Counted from the first letter of the stretch, positions 17,285-26,276 are shown. The stretch: 64,000 nucleotides of DNA from CAZCEC01 sp964497615 (GCA_964497615.1 CAZCEC010000021.1:23739-87738); one strand, 5' to 3'. The notes: generated by a model from the letters alone, not told the origin. Translations and numbers: made by a program.

Positions 17285-18538
17285 TCAGTACAGCACTAGC
17301 CGCCGCAGAGCATCCAGCGCCTGGAGCGCCGTCAGGTTGCGCACCGTATAGCCGTACTGCAAATGCTCGGCGTCGAACACGGCGCTGCGCCCGTCCGGCG
17401 GGGTGTTGTAGTGAAAGCCATCCGGCAGGCAGCCGCGGTTGGGCAGGCCCTCCACGGCGGCGCGCAGGTCCAGCAGGGGCACGTCGTACTCCGCCGCCAG
17501 TTGGCGGATGAGGCTGTTGATGAAGCCCGGCGGCGCTGTGTTCTCCAGGCTCTCCAGGTCGTCGGCCTTGGTAATCAGCACCGGGATCACGCCCTCGGCG
17601 ATACTGTACTCGATGATCTGCCGATAGCGCGCCTCAAACCCCTGCCAGGTGTGTTGGTCGCCCGTGCCCAGCAGGATCAGGGCCACGCTTGGCTGGTGCA
17701 GCCGGTATTCGCACGCCAACGGCGACTCGCCGCCGTTGCAGCGCCCGTCCGCCTGGGCCGGGTCCAGCACCTTGCTCGTGCTGAACCCGCCCACCGCGGC
17801 GGCGCTGTCGCGCGAGTATGACCCCTCGAAGTAGCCGATGGTCAATTCCAGGCCGGCATAGTCGCCCAAGTCGTATTGGCCCAAATCGAACGGCAGCATG
17901 AAGGCCGGGTTGTCGGTGTTGCTATCGCCCACCATGGAAAAGGCGAAGTCGCGCTTCCCCAAATCCCGCCCCCGCAGGTAGATGTCGCGTGCATTCGCTG
18001 TCACGCCGGAGAGGTACGGCGAATCGCCTCCGGCAGCCATGACCGCCTCGCCCGTCACGGGCACAGCGCCGAGGTCGCCGCCGATAGTAACGAACGTTGC
18101 GCTCACCCAGCCGTGGCCTGCCCCTTCCGTGATCACCTCCAGCCACGCGCCATCCTCCGTCCGGCCCACCACCTGCATCAGGGTCAGCGCATCCAGTTCG
18201 ACGATGATCTCGCCAGCGGTGCCAGGGCTGGCCCGGAGCCGCAGGCCCTGCCCGTTGGCCGTCACCTGCGCCGACACGGTGGGCGTCAGCGTAGGCGAGG
18301 CGGCGAGCGTTGGCGTTGGGGTGGGGGAGGCGGTGTGTGTGGGTGCAGGCCGGGTCGCCGTTGGCGAGGCGGGCAAGTTAGCTGTGGCGGCAGGCGTAAC
18401 GGCTGCCAACGCCGTCACCGTCGCGGGTCCCAGTGGGTTCGGCGGCTGCCGAAGCAGGTAGTAGGCGGCCAGCGCCAGCGCCACGACCCCCAGCACTTCC
18501 AGGACCACCAAACCCCTCCACCGGTTACGGGCAGACAT
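17285..18538 (-). CDS. Membrane-anchored SH3-like/SGNH hydrolase
   Basis: With ATG 18538 this is a 417-residue protein: one N-terminal membrane anchor (LEVLGVVALALAAYYLL), a long Thr/Pro/Ala linker, one SH3b-like repeat (about 93-160), and an SGNH domain with intact block I VGDSNTD, block III LGTGDQ and block V DGFHYN. The stop codon directly adjoins that of the convergent paralogue. A minus-strand -10 hexamer TAGAAT (18546-18551) lies 7 nt before ATG 18538, so the mRNA is probably leaderless; the in-frame ATG at 18547 overlaps the -10 box. Likely an extracytoplasmic esterase or glycan-modifying enzyme; substrate unknown. Confidence 0.75.
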   Translation of the reverse strand: MSARNRWRGLVVLEVLGVVALALAAYYLLRQPPNPLGPATVTALAAVTPAATANLPASPTATRPAPTHTASPTPTPTLAASPTLTPTVSAQVTANGQGLRLRASPGTAGEIIVELDALTLMQVVGRTEDGAWLEVITEGAGHGWVSATFVTIGGDLGAVPVTGEAVMAAGGDSPYLSGVTANARDIYLRGRDLGKRDFAFSMVGDSNTDNPAFMLPFDLGQYDLGDYAGLELTIGYFEGSYSRDSAAAVGGFSTSKVLDPAQADGRCNGGESPLACEYRLHQPSVALILLGTGDQHTWQGFEARYRQIIEYSIAEGVIPVLITKADDLESLENTAPPGFINSLIRQLAAEYDVPLLDLRAAVEGLPNRGCLPDGFHYNTPPDGRSAVFDAEHLQYGYTVRNLTALQALDALRRLVLY

Positions 18539-18764
18539 GCCGGCCATTCTAACACTGTCAGGTCGCTGACCGCGGTTGCTGAGGGCATTGAAATATGGTA
18601 TTTTGATGGTGATTGAACACGCCGCTCCATTCCGCGCTTGATTGACATTGTCGGCCCGGACAGGCCGAATAATGACCCTGCCAAACGCCAGAATCGCGAT
18701 CCTGCCCCTGCCACCCGGCCAGCCGCGCCTGGCGTTTTAGTGTATTCGTGTATGGAGCCAACCG

Positions 18765-20399
18765 ATGGAAACGAATAGGGTGCTGCCGTTCATCAATCCC
18801 GCGACAGGCGAGCGTTTTGGCCAGGTCAGCGTGGCCACCCCAGCCGCGGCCCAGGCCGCTGTGCGCGCGATGCGCGCCGCCTTTCCGGCCTGGAGTGCCA
18901 AACCCGTCGCCGAGCGTGTCGCCGCCCTACGCGCCTTGCAGGGCGAGTTGGTGGCCGCGCGCGACGAGATTTCCGCCATCATCACGCAGGACACGGGCAA
19001 GCCGCGTCAGACCTCGCTGATCGAAGTCTTTGTGACCGTTGATATGCTGGCTGACATATGTCGCAATGCCCAGCACTGGCTGCGGCCGGAACGTGTGTCC
19101 AGCGGGCTCTACCTCTTCAAGCAGTGTTCGCTGGAGTGGCGCCCGTACGGCGTGGTGGCCGTCCTCTCGCCGTGGAATTACCCGCTGGCCCTGTGCCTGC
19201 CGCAGGTCCTCGCCGCCCTGGCCGCCGGCAACACCGTCGTCGTCAAGCCCTCTGAGGTGACGGCCGCCACTGGCGCTCTCATCGAGCGCCTGTTCAAGCG
19301 GGTTCCGGCGCTGACCCCCTACGTGCGCGTCATCCACGGCGACGGTGAAGTAGGCGCTGCGCTCGTCAATGCGCCCCCCGACTTCATCCATCTCACCGGG
19401 TCCACCGCCACCGGCAAGCGCGTGCTGCGGGCCGCCGCCGAACACGTGACTCCCGTCATCTGCGAGTTGGGAGGAAAAGACGCACTGATCGTCCTGGAAG
19501 ATGCCGATGTGGACGCCGCCGCGCGCTGGGGGGCTTGGGGCGCGTTCTTCAATTCCGGCCAGACCTGCATGTCGGTGGAGCGGGTGTATGTCGTCGAGGC
19601 TGTGCATGACGTCTTTGTGCAGCGCGCGGTCGAGGCGGCAAAGGCGCTCCAAGTGGGCCACAGCCTGCACACGGACGCTGAGTTTGAGGTGGGGCCGCTG
19701 ACGTCGGCCCGTCAGGCTGAGATCGTGGAGCAGCACCTGGCCGACGCTGTGGCCCAGGGTGCGCGCGTGCTCACCGGCGGCCAACGGCACGGCCAATTCA
19801 TCGAGCCGACGGTGTTGGTGGATGTGACTCACACGATGCTGGTGATGCGCGATGAGACCTTTGGCCCGCTGATGCCCATCATGAAAGTGAAGGACGAAGC
19901 CGAAGCCATCCGGCTGGCGAATGACTGCGCCTTTGGCCTGAGTGCCTCGGTGTGGAGCCGCGATCTGGCGCGCGCCAAGGCCGTGGCCCGCCAGCTCCAG
20001 ACCGGCTCGGTCATTATTAATGACACGATTGCCCACTTTGGCGTGCCGCAGGTGCCTTTTGGCGGCATGAAGGAGTCCGGCTATGGCCGCTCGCATGGCC
20101 GCGAGGGCTTGCGCCAGTTCACCCAGCCCTATGGACTTGCCACTGGCGCCCCGCCGCAGCCGCTGGATGTCGCCACCGTGCTGCGCCAGCCCGGCCACTA
20201 CCGGCTGGCCGCCGGCCTGATGCGCCTGGTGTTCGGCACCTCGCCCGCGCAGAAGCTGGAGCCTGTCCGTGAGGTCGCTCGCGACCAGGGCCAGCGGCTG
20301 AACCCGGCACGCCTGGCTGCCATCGTGGGTCTGTCCGGTTTGGCCGCGGGACTGGCCTTTGCCTTCGGGTTGCGCGGCGCGCGCCATCGCCGCCGCTAA
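18765..20399 (+). CDS. Aldehyde dehydrogenase with a C-terminal membrane anchor
   Basis: This 544-residue NAD(P)-dependent aldehyde dehydrogenase has SPWNYPLALCLPQ, the cofactor loop LTGSTATGKRV, the general base in VICELGGKDALIV, the catalytic Cys in NSGQTCMSVERV and the FGPLMPI and FGGMKESGYGR motifs. After the core (about 470 residues) come a spacer and one hydrophobic helix near residues 515-535 followed by an Arg/His tail, which suggests tail anchoring as in fatty aldehyde dehydrogenases. ATG 18765 follows a GGAG. The stop overlaps the next start by 1 nt (TAATG). A long-chain or terpenoid aldehyde substrate is inferred from the anchor and the epimerase neighbour. Confidence 0.88.
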   Translation: METNRVLPFINPATGERFGQVSVATPAAAQAAVRAMRAAFPAWSAKPVAERVAALRALQGELVAARDEISAIITQDTGKPRQTSLIEVFVTVDMLADICRNAQHWLRPERVSSGLYLFKQCSLEWRPYGVVAVLSPWNYPLALCLPQVLAALAAGNTVVVKPSEVTAATGALIERLFKRVPALTPYVRVIHGDGEVGAALVNAPPDFIHLTGSTATGKRVLRAAAEHVTPVICELGGKDALIVLEDADVDAAARWGAWGAFFNSGQTCMSVERVYVVEAVHDVFVQRAVEAAKALQVGHSLHTDAEFEVGPLTSARQAEIVEQHLADAVAQGARVLTGGQRHGQFIEPTVLVDVTHTMLVMRDETFGPLMPIMKVKDEAEAIRLANDCAFGLSASVWSRDLARAKAVARQLQTGSVIINDTIAHFGVPQVPFGGMKESGYGRSHGREGLRQFTQPYGLATGAPPQPLDVATVLRQPGHYRLAAGLMRLVFGTSPAQKLEPVREVARDQGQRLNPARLAAIVGLSGLAAGLAFAFGLRGARHRRR

Positions 20400-21406
20400 T
20401 GCCCACCCAGCGCGTCCTGGTGACGGGAGCCACCGGCTTCCTGGGTCACCACCTGGTGGACCACCTGGTGCGCGCGGGCTATCCGGTGCGCGCCCTGGTG
20501 CGCGCGGCCAGCGACACGCGCCAACTGCGTGAACTGAACGTTGAGCAGGTGGTGGGTGACATCCGCGATGCTGCCGCCGCCAATCGGGCGGTTGCCGGAT
20601 GCGACTATGTCATTCACGCCGCCGGGCTGTTTCGTCTGTGGGGGCCGGCCCGCGATTTCGAGCGCACCAACGCCGAGGCCACGGCGTATGTGTTGGAGGC
20701 TGCCCGGCGCCACGGCGTCGAGCGGCTTATTCACATCTCCACCGTGGCCGTGGTGGGCCAGCCGCCGGCCGGCGGGGTGATCGATGAGACCACGCCCTGC
20801 CAGCCCGCCGATGCCTACCAGCGCAGCAAGCTGGATGGCGAAAACCTGGCGCGCATGTTCCATCAGACGACCCGCGTGCCGGTCATTATCCTGCGTCCCG
20901 GCGCCTACTACGGGCCGGGCGGCCGCTACGCGTTTAACCGGCTGTTCTTCGAAGACCCGCTAAAGGGCCTTTTCATCCAGGTGCATGGCGGGCGCCGCCT
21001 CACCTTTCCCGTCTTCGTGCCGGATGTGGCGCGCGTGTGCGAAGCCGCCTTCACCCGCGGCGAGCCGGGCCAGATCTACAATGTCGCCGGCGAGTCGCTG
21101 CCGCACCGGGACGTGAACCGCGCGGTGAGCCGCGCGGCGCGGCTGCCGCCCTGGCGCCTCAACATTCCCGCCGGCGCCATGCTGGCCCTGGCCCGCTGGC
21201 AGACGACCCAGGCGGACCGCACCGGCCGCGAGCCTTACTATCCGCTGAACCTGGCGCACTATGTGTTCAACGACTGGAACGTTTCCAGCGCGAAGGCGCG
21301 GGCGGCGCTTGGCTTTGAGCCGACCCCCTTCGAGGCTGGCGCGCGCCAGACGGTTGACTGGTATCGCGAGCAACGAAAACTGAGGCGACTGAATGGCCGG
21401 AACTAA
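20399..21406 (+). CDS. NAD-dependent epimerase/dehydratase (extended SDR, HpnA-like)
   Basis: This 335-residue extended short-chain dehydrogenase has the NAD-binding VTGATGFLGHHL, the catalytic Thr in HISTVAVVG and the YQRSK active site (YxxxK). The LRPGAYYGPGGRYA and FVPDVARVCEAAF regions resemble HpnA and dihydroflavonol-reductase-like lipid oxidoreductases. The start overlaps the aldehyde dehydrogenase stop and the end overlaps nnr by 14 nt, so the three are cotranscribed. It probably reduces or oxidises a sterol/hopanoid-like or other isoprenoid-derived substrate together with the dehydrogenase; a sugar-nucleotide epimerase role is the alternative. Confidence 0.82.
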   Translation: MPTQRVLVTGATGFLGHHLVDHLVRAGYPVRALVRAASDTRQLRELNVEQVVGDIRDAAAANRAVAGCDYVIHAAGLFRLWGPARDFERTNAEATAYVLEAARRHGVERLIHISTVAVVGQPPAGGVIDETTPCQPADAYQRSKLDGENLARMFHQTTRVPVIILRPGAYYGPGGRYAFNRLFFEDPLKGLFIQVHGGRRLTFPVFVPDVARVCEAAFTRGEPGQIYNVAGESLPHRDVNRAVSRAARLPPWRLNIPAGAMLALARWQTTQADRTGREPYYPLNLAHYVFNDWNVSSAKARAALGFEPTPFEAGARQTVDWYREQRKLRRLNGRN

Positions 21407-23036
21407 GATAGTGACCGTTGCACAAATGAAGGCGATCGAGGCCGCGGCCGACGCTGCTGGCGTGTCGTACGCGATGATGATGGATGCCGCTGGCAGCGCC
21501 GTCGCCGAGCACATCCTCGCCCGTCTGACCCGCCCGGCGGATCACAAAGTCGTGCTGCTGTGCGGCACGGGCAACAATGGCGGTGACGGGCTGGTGGCCG
21601 CCCACCGCCTCGCCGAGGCCGGGGTGCCGACCACGGTCTATGCCGTCGCGCCGCCGGACGAAAGCGACGTGAAGGTGCAGCGCCTGCGCGCTGCCAGCGT
21701 CTTTGTTGTGGATGCTGAGAACGACGCCCGCTGGCGTGTGCTGAAGAACCTGATGGGCGGGGTGACGGTGCTGGTGGATGCCGTCTTTGGCACCGGCGCC
21801 CGCTTGCCGCTTGGGGGCAAGCCCGCCGACTTGCTCAAGCAGGCAGCCCGCTACCTGGCCGACCGCGCGGAAAACCCGCCCCTGGTCGTGGCGGTGGACT
21901 GCCCCTCCGGGTTGAACTGCGATACGGGCGAGCTCGACCGCCTGACCATCGCCGCCGATGTGACAGTGACGTTTGCAGCCATCAAGCTGGGCCAGCTTGC
22001 CTTTCCCGGCGCGGAGGTCGTGGGCGACCTGGCCGTGGCCGATATCGGCGTGAACGACCTCGGCCTGGCGGAGATGGACTCGATCTCCTTGGAGCTGGCG
22101 ACGCATGACAGCGTGCGTTCCCTTTTGCCCAACCGTCCCCGCAGCGCTCACAAGGGCACCTTCGGCCGGGCGCTGGTGGCCGCCGGCTCCGTCAATTACA
22201 CGGGTGCGGCCTACCTCGCCGCCGCCGCAGCCTATCGCGTGGGCGCCGGATTGGTAACCCTGGCCGTGCCGCCGCCGGTGTATGGCGTGTTGGCTGGCCG
22301 CCTGCCGGAGGCCACCTGGCTTATGCTGCCCCACGAGTTGGGAGTCATCGCGGGCGCCGCGGCCGACGTTCTCCGGAAAGAATATGCGCAGACGCAGGCG
22401 CTCCTTGTGGGACCCGGCTTGGGTTTGGAAAAGGAAACCGCAGAGTTTGTGCGCCGCTGGCTAGGCGTGGATGAAGCGCCGGGCGCCCGGCGCGGCGGCT
22501 TTGGTTTCGTTGCCACGGAAGATCAGGCACAAACGTCGTCCGCCCCGATTCCGCCCGCCGTGGTCGATGCTGATGCCCTCAAGCTGATGGCTGACATCAA
22601 GGGCTGGGCGGCGCGGCTGCCTGCGCCAGCAGTGCTCACGCCGCACCCCGGCGAGATGGCGGTCCTCACCGGGCTGGACAAAGACGCGATTCAGGCCGAC
22701 CGCGTGGGTGTCGCGCGCAAGTTCGCGGCGGCATGGGGCCATGTGGTCGTGCTCAAGGGCGCGCACACGGTGGTGGCCGCCCCCGACGGGCGCGCCACCA
22801 TCCAGCCCTTTGCCACTGCCGCGCTGGCTCGGGCGGGCACCGGCGACGTGCTGGCGGGCGTCATCGCCGGGCTGATCGCGCAGGGACTAGCGCCATATGA
22901 CGCCGCGGTGGCCGGCGCCTACGTGCACGGCTTGGCTGGCATGCTGGCTGCCCAGTCGCTCGGCAGCACCGCCAGCGTCATCGCTGGTGACGTGCTCGAA
23001 GGCGTGATCGAGGCCATGGCCGAATTGGGACGCTAG
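21393..23036 (+). CDS. nnr: Bifunctional NAD(P)HX epimerase / ADP-dependent NAD(P)HX dehydratase
   Basis: This 547-residue fusion has the YjeF_N epimerase domain at residues 1-215 (CGTGNNGGDGLVAAHRLAEA; DAVFGTGARLPL; VAVDCPSGLNCDTGE) and the ribokinase-like carbohydrate kinase (NnrD) domain at about 240-545 (HKGTFGRALVAAGS; VLTPHPGEMAVLTG; VVLKGAHTVVAAPDGR; AGTGDVLAGVIAGL). It repairs hydrated NADH and NADPH. A short low-similarity insert (about 355-385, GARRGGFGF) precedes VVDADALKL. It starts at ATG 21393 inside the end of the epimerase gene. A metabolite-repair gene next to redox enzymes is common and implies no specific partnership. Confidence 0.93.
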   Translation: MAGTKIVTVAQMKAIEAAADAAGVSYAMMMDAAGSAVAEHILARLTRPADHKVVLLCGTGNNGGDGLVAAHRLAEAGVPTTVYAVAPPDESDVKVQRLRAASVFVVDAENDARWRVLKNLMGGVTVLVDAVFGTGARLPLGGKPADLLKQAARYLADRAENPPLVVAVDCPSGLNCDTGELDRLTIAADVTVTFAAIKLGQLAFPGAEVVGDLAVADIGVNDLGLAEMDSISLELATHDSVRSLLPNRPRSAHKGTFGRALVAAGSVNYTGAAYLAAAAAYRVGAGLVTLAVPPPVYGVLAGRLPEATWLMLPHELGVIAGAAADVLRKEYAQTQALLVGPGLGLEKETAEFVRRWLGVDEAPGARRGGFGFVATEDQAQTSSAPIPPAVVDADALKLMADIKGWAARLPAPAVLTPHPGEMAVLTGLDKDAIQADRVGVARKFAAAWGHVVVLKGAHTVVAAPDGRATIQPFATAALARAGTGDVLAGVIAGLIAQGLAPYDAAVAGAYVHGLAGMLAAQSLGSTASVIAGDVLEGVIEAMAELGR

Positions 23037-23063
23037 ATTTCCGCCACGGCGTCCACAAACGAC

Positions 23064-23099
23064 AGGGCCGCCGCCTCGGATACGCGAGGCAGCGGCCCT
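23064..23099. terminator. Bidirectional terminator-like hairpin between convergent genes
   Basis: Two 15-nt arms (23064-23078 and 23085-23099) pair with one mismatch around a 6-nt loop, between the nnr stop and the convergent YtxH-like gene. There is no long T tract on either side, so termination strength is uncertain. Its position argues for a shared terminator. Confidence 0.65.
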
Positions 23100-23132
23100 G
23101 CTATTCTGCCCTGAGATGCAATGCGCGTTGTC

Positions 23133-23525
23133 TTACGCGGAGGCTTCGGAGGCGTCTGGATCGGCCTGCGTGCGCTTTGGCTGCGCGGCCTTCTTGCCGG
23201 CGTCAATGGCCGCCTCCAGGCGCTCGCGCTGCTCATCCAGCACGGCCTTGCCCTTGGTTTGCAGTTCCTGGGCCTTGGCGCGCGCCTCCTGGGCCATTTG
23301 CTCGGCGCGGACGCGGGCCTGGTGGGCCGCTTCTTCCGCCCGCTTGCGGGCCTCGTCCGCCGTCTCCACGGCCTTGTCGCGCAGTTCGATACTGCGCTCG
23401 CGGATGCGGGTGCGGGTCTCTTCGCCCGACTGCGGCGCGGTGACCAGCGCCACGGCGGCGCCCACCAATCCCCCGATGATGAAGCCGGTCAAGAAGGCCC
23501 CAATCTCATTATCACTGTCTGCCAT
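23133..23525 (-). CDS. YtxH-like membrane protein with a long charged coiled coil
   Basis: This 130-residue protein starts at ATG 23525 after AAGGAG. One glycine-rich helix (FLTGFIIGGLVGAAVALVTA) and the short APQSGEETRTRIRERSIELR segment match YtxH-type general stress proteins. The rest is an Ala/Glu/Arg/Lys heptad-like repeat (EARKRAEEAAHQARVRAEQM) that looks like a coiled coil or an LEA-type helix. It lies downstream of another small membrane protein on the same strand. An envelope-stress role is inferred from the family. Confidence 0.78.
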   Translation of the reverse strand: MADSDNEIGAFLTGFIIGGLVGAAVALVTAPQSGEETRTRIRERSIELRDKAVETADEARKRAEEAAHQARVRAEQMAQEARAKAQELQTKGKAVLDEQRERLEAAIDAGKKAAQPKRTQADPDASEASA

Positions 23526-23583
23526 GGTTGTATCTCCTTAATAGTCTAGCGTCGCCATCGGCGGCTTGTTTCTTGTGTGACCG

Positions 23584-24078
23584 CTAATTGCGCCGGCGCC
23601 CAAAGCGTCCCAATGTGCCAAGTGTGTCGGCCACCTGGGCGATGGCGGCGACATACGAGTTTAGCTTGACGATCGGCTCAACCAGGTTCTCGCTAATGAA
23701 GACCGTCGTGCCACGAACGGTATTGACCGTCTCGTTGGTTGAGTCAAGGATGGGCTTGATCTCGTGCTGGAGCATATTCGTCAACACCGCTAACTGAACG
23801 ATCAGGACCACCAGCGCGATGCCGATGACCAGGAACTCCAGGGCCATGAAGATGATAAACACATCCCGCCAGGCCGCGGCAACCGTTGGGTTGCCCGAGA
23901 GCCAGATGGCCAAGGCCGTCAGGCCCGCGATCACCAGCACAGCCACCACAATGGCAATGATGAGCCCGCGCCGCTGTTCGGGGGTCAGTCCCTCGCCTGG
24001 CGCGGGATTGCCCTCTGATTGTCCGTTTGACCCGATTCGCGATTGCTGAAGCGTGTTAGCGCGCGGCTCCGATTGCAT
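23584..24078 (-). CDS. Two-helix membrane protein, hypothetical
   Basis: This 164-residue protein has a polar, Gln/Asn-rich N-terminus, two strong membrane helices (about 38-62 and 75-105) and a C-terminal amphipathic region (MLQHEIKPILDSTNETVNTV) ending in GRFGRRRN. The tail resembles DUF948-type proteins, but the match is weak. The start is ATG 24078, with TATAAT (24086-24091, minus strand) only 7 nt upstream and TTTACA 16 nt before that, so the mRNA is very probably leaderless. It is followed by the YtxH-like gene 58 nt downstream. Function unknown. Confidence 0.7.
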   Translation of the reverse strand: MQSEPRANTLQQSRIGSNGQSEGNPAPGEGLTPEQRRGLIIAIVVAVLVIAGLTALAIWLSGNPTVAAAWRDVFIIFMALEFLVIGIALVVLIVQLAVLTNMLQHEIKPILDSTNETVNTVRGTTVFISENLVEPIVKLNSYVAAIAQVADTLGTLGRFGRRRN

Positions 24079-24151
24079 GCCAACGATTATAGCGCATTAG
24101 GGGCATTTGTAAACCAAAATCCCCTGAATTCCCTATTAGTTGACGTATCCC

Positions 24152-24427
24152 TTACTTGACTTTGGCCCGGTCGTCGGCGATAACCAACAGCCGCGCCGCC
24201 CCGAGCGCCACCAGGGCGCCGACCGCGCCGCCAAACGCGTTCAAGGGTCCGATCTTTAGCGCGCCGATGGACAGCGCCTCGCCTACGAAATGTCCCAGCG
24301 CGAACCCCAGCCAGGCCGCCAGCAGGTACAGCGCCAGCCGCCGCGAGCCGCCGCCCAGCCACAGGTGAAACGCGGCCCCCATCACGGTGGACAGCGCAAA
24401 ACCGACCAACCACGCTTGGAGTGTCAT
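24152..24427 (-). CDS. Small multi-helix membrane protein, hypothetical
   Basis: ATG 24427 gives 91 residues with about three membrane helices (LVGFALSTVMGAAFHLWL; LYLLAAWLGFALGHFVG; LNAFGGAVGALVALGAARLL). The start overlaps the mnmA stop as ATGA, so it is translated from the desulfurase-methyltransferase-mnmA transcript. An upstream in-frame start at 24463 lies inside mnmA and is less likely. I do not recognise the family. The coupling to a tRNA-thiolation gene may be incidental. Confidence 0.65.
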   Translation of the reverse strand: MTLQAWLVGFALSTVMGAAFHLWLGGGSRRLALYLLAAWLGFALGHFVGEALSIGALKIGPLNAFGGAVGALVALGAARLLVIADDRAKVK

Positions 24428-25542
24428 GGCGCTTCTCGCTCGATGAGGCCGCCGCCCAGGCACACTTCGTCCGCGTAGAACACGGCCGCCTGCCCGGGCG
24501 TAATGTCGCGCAACCGCTGGTCGAACACCACCGCGGCGCGCTGGCCGGGCAGGGGGGACACCGTGGCCGGGGCGGGCGCGGCCTTATAGCGGATCTTCAC
24601 CTCCACTCGGATGGGGCTGCCTGGCGCCTGCCCGCTCACCCAATTGACGCGGGCCGCCGTGAGCCGGTCGCGCCCCAACTCCGCGGCCGTGCCCACCACC
24701 AGGGTGTTCGTCTCGGGTTGTGTGGCGATCACGTACAGCGCTTCCGGCGCGGCCACGCCAATCCCCTTGCGCTGGCCCACCGTGTAGAACGGTAGGCCGG
24801 TGTGGGCGCCGACGACCGCGCCATCCCGCCGCTGGATGGGGCCTGGGCGAATGGCCGCCGGTGCATGCTCACCCAGGAACCGCCGGTAGTCGTTGTCGGC
24901 CAGAAAGCACAGGTCCTGGCTCTCCGCCCGGTCGGCCACGGGCAGGCCAAAGTCGCGCGCCATCTGCCGGATCGCGGGCTTCGTGTACTCGCCTACCGGG
25001 AACAGCGCGTGCCGCAGTTGCGATTGCCCCATCACGCTCAGCACGTACGACTGATCCTTGCGCTCGTCCACGCCCTTCAGCAGTTCGTATGTGGCGTCCA
25101 GCCCTGGCAGGGCGGTTGACCCCTCGGGTGTGGGCCTCACGCGCGCATAGTGCCCCGTTGCCAGGTAGCGGGCCTCCAGCGAGAGTGCCTTCTGCAACAG
25201 CCAGTCCCAGCGCACGTGCCGATTGCACTCCAGGCACGGGTTGGGCGTCACGCCCGCCGCGTACTGCTCCACAAAGAAATCCACCACTCGCGTCTTGAAC
25301 GGCGCCTGTGCGTCGAGCACGTAGAAGGGGATGTCGAGCAGTTCCGCCACGCGCCGCGCCTGGGCGATGGCGTCGGGCGAGCAGCAGCGGTTGTAGGCGC
25401 TGCCCGGCGCATCCGGCTCACCCCACAGCCGCAGCATCAGGCCCACCACGTCGTAGCCCTGACGCTTCAGCAGGGCCGCCGCCACCGAGCTGTCCACGCC
25501 GCCCGACATGGCGACCACCACCCGCGCCGCGGTGTCAGGCAT
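24424..25542 (-). CDS. mnmA: tRNA-specific 2-thiouridylase MnmA
   Basis: This 372-residue protein is full length for MnmA. The PP-loop VAMSGGVDSSVAAALL binds ATP; the first catalytic Cys lies in NPCLECNRHVRWD and the second in ESQDLCFLADNDYR; GHYAR and KDQSYVL are conserved tRNA-binding and catalytic regions, followed by the C-terminal beta barrel. It puts the 2-thio group on uridine-34 of Lys, Glu and Gln tRNAs using persulfide sulfur. It lies downstream of a cysteine desulfurase in the same operon, the expected sulfur donor, separated by a methyltransferase gene that overlaps its start by 8 nt. Confidence 0.95.
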   Translation of the reverse strand: MPDTAARVVVAMSGGVDSSVAAALLKRQGYDVVGLMLRLWGEPDAPGSAYNRCCSPDAIAQARRVAELLDIPFYVLDAQAPFKTRVVDFFVEQYAAGVTPNPCLECNRHVRWDWLLQKALSLEARYLATGHYARVRPTPEGSTALPGLDATYELLKGVDERKDQSYVLSVMGQSQLRHALFPVGEYTKPAIRQMARDFGLPVADRAESQDLCFLADNDYRRFLGEHAPAAIRPGPIQRRDGAVVGAHTGLPFYTVGQRKGIGVAAPEALYVIATQPETNTLVVGTAAELGRDRLTAARVNWVSGQAPGSPIRVEVKIRYKAAPAPATVSPLPGQRAAVVFDQRLRDITPGQAAVFYADEVCLGGGLIEREAP

Positions 25543-26272
25543 GGCCCCCCCCGAAGTGCCCCGGCCTCACCTGCCGCGCAAATGGCCGCCGCGCCAGCGC
25601 AACCACCGTCCCAGCGCTCGCCACGAGAGCCCAGCCCGCGCCCAACAGTTCGCTTGCCGCACGGATGACGCCCTTGTAGCGGTCGCTGAGCGTGTCGTGC
25701 ATCAACAACAAGCCTTCCGGGTGCAAGTGCCCGGTCCAGGCCGCCAGGTCGGCCTGCACATCGGCATAGCCGTGTCCCGCGTCCACAAACAGGATTGCCC
25801 CCGGCGTGCTCCAGCCGCGCGCCACTTCCGTCGTCAGTCCCCGATGTACCTGCACCTGGTCTGCGACCCCGGCGCGGCGCAGGTTGTCCTGGAATCGAGC
25901 AAAAGTCTCATCTGTTGGGTACATGTTGGCGCCCAAGGCGTTGTGCTCAAATCCTGCCTTGCTCCAGGCATCCACCGCATGCACGTCGCGGCCCGCCCGT
26001 GCCAGGATGATGGTCGAGCGGCCTTCATATGAACCAAGCTCGATTACTGGCCCCGGCGTAGGCCAATGCCGCGCCGCCTGATACAGCAGTCCGGCCTCGC
26101 TCAATCCCAGGAAGCCATCTACCTGCGCCACCGCCTCCCACACCTCGGGCGGCGGCCGCCAATGCTTGCGCCGAGAAAAGGCGGCTCCCAACAACGGCAG
26201 GTCGCGGGGATACGCAGCGACCTGGGTGAAGAACCGTGCCCACCAGGCCAGGCGGCCCGCTATCGCGCTCAT
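25535..26272 (-). CDS. Class I SAM-dependent methyltransferase (Methyltransf_24-like)
   Basis: ATG 26272 (4 nt after the desulfurase stop) gives 245 residues; an upstream start at 26308 is inside that gene. The Rossmann motif I is VIELGSYEGRSTIILARAG, motif II ends in VHAVDAW, and the acidic post-II and DAGHGYADVQADL motifs are those of small class I methyltransferases often found with glycan genes. The substrate is unknown. Being between a cysteine desulfurase and MnmA suggests a tRNA or sulfur link, but the motif set looks more like small-molecule or glycan methylation. It overlaps mnmA by 8 nt. Confidence 0.72.
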   Translation of the reverse strand: MSAIAGRLAWWARFFTQVAAYPRDLPLLGAAFSRRKHWRPPPEVWEAVAQVDGFLGLSEAGLLYQAARHWPTPGPVIELGSYEGRSTIILARAGRDVHAVDAWSKAGFEHNALGANMYPTDETFARFQDNLRRAGVADQVQVHRGLTTEVARGWSTPGAILFVDAGHGYADVQADLAAWTGHLHPEGLLLMHDTLSDRYKGVIRAASELLGAGWALVASAGTVVALARRPFARQVRPGHFGGGHA

Positions 26273-26276
26273 CACG

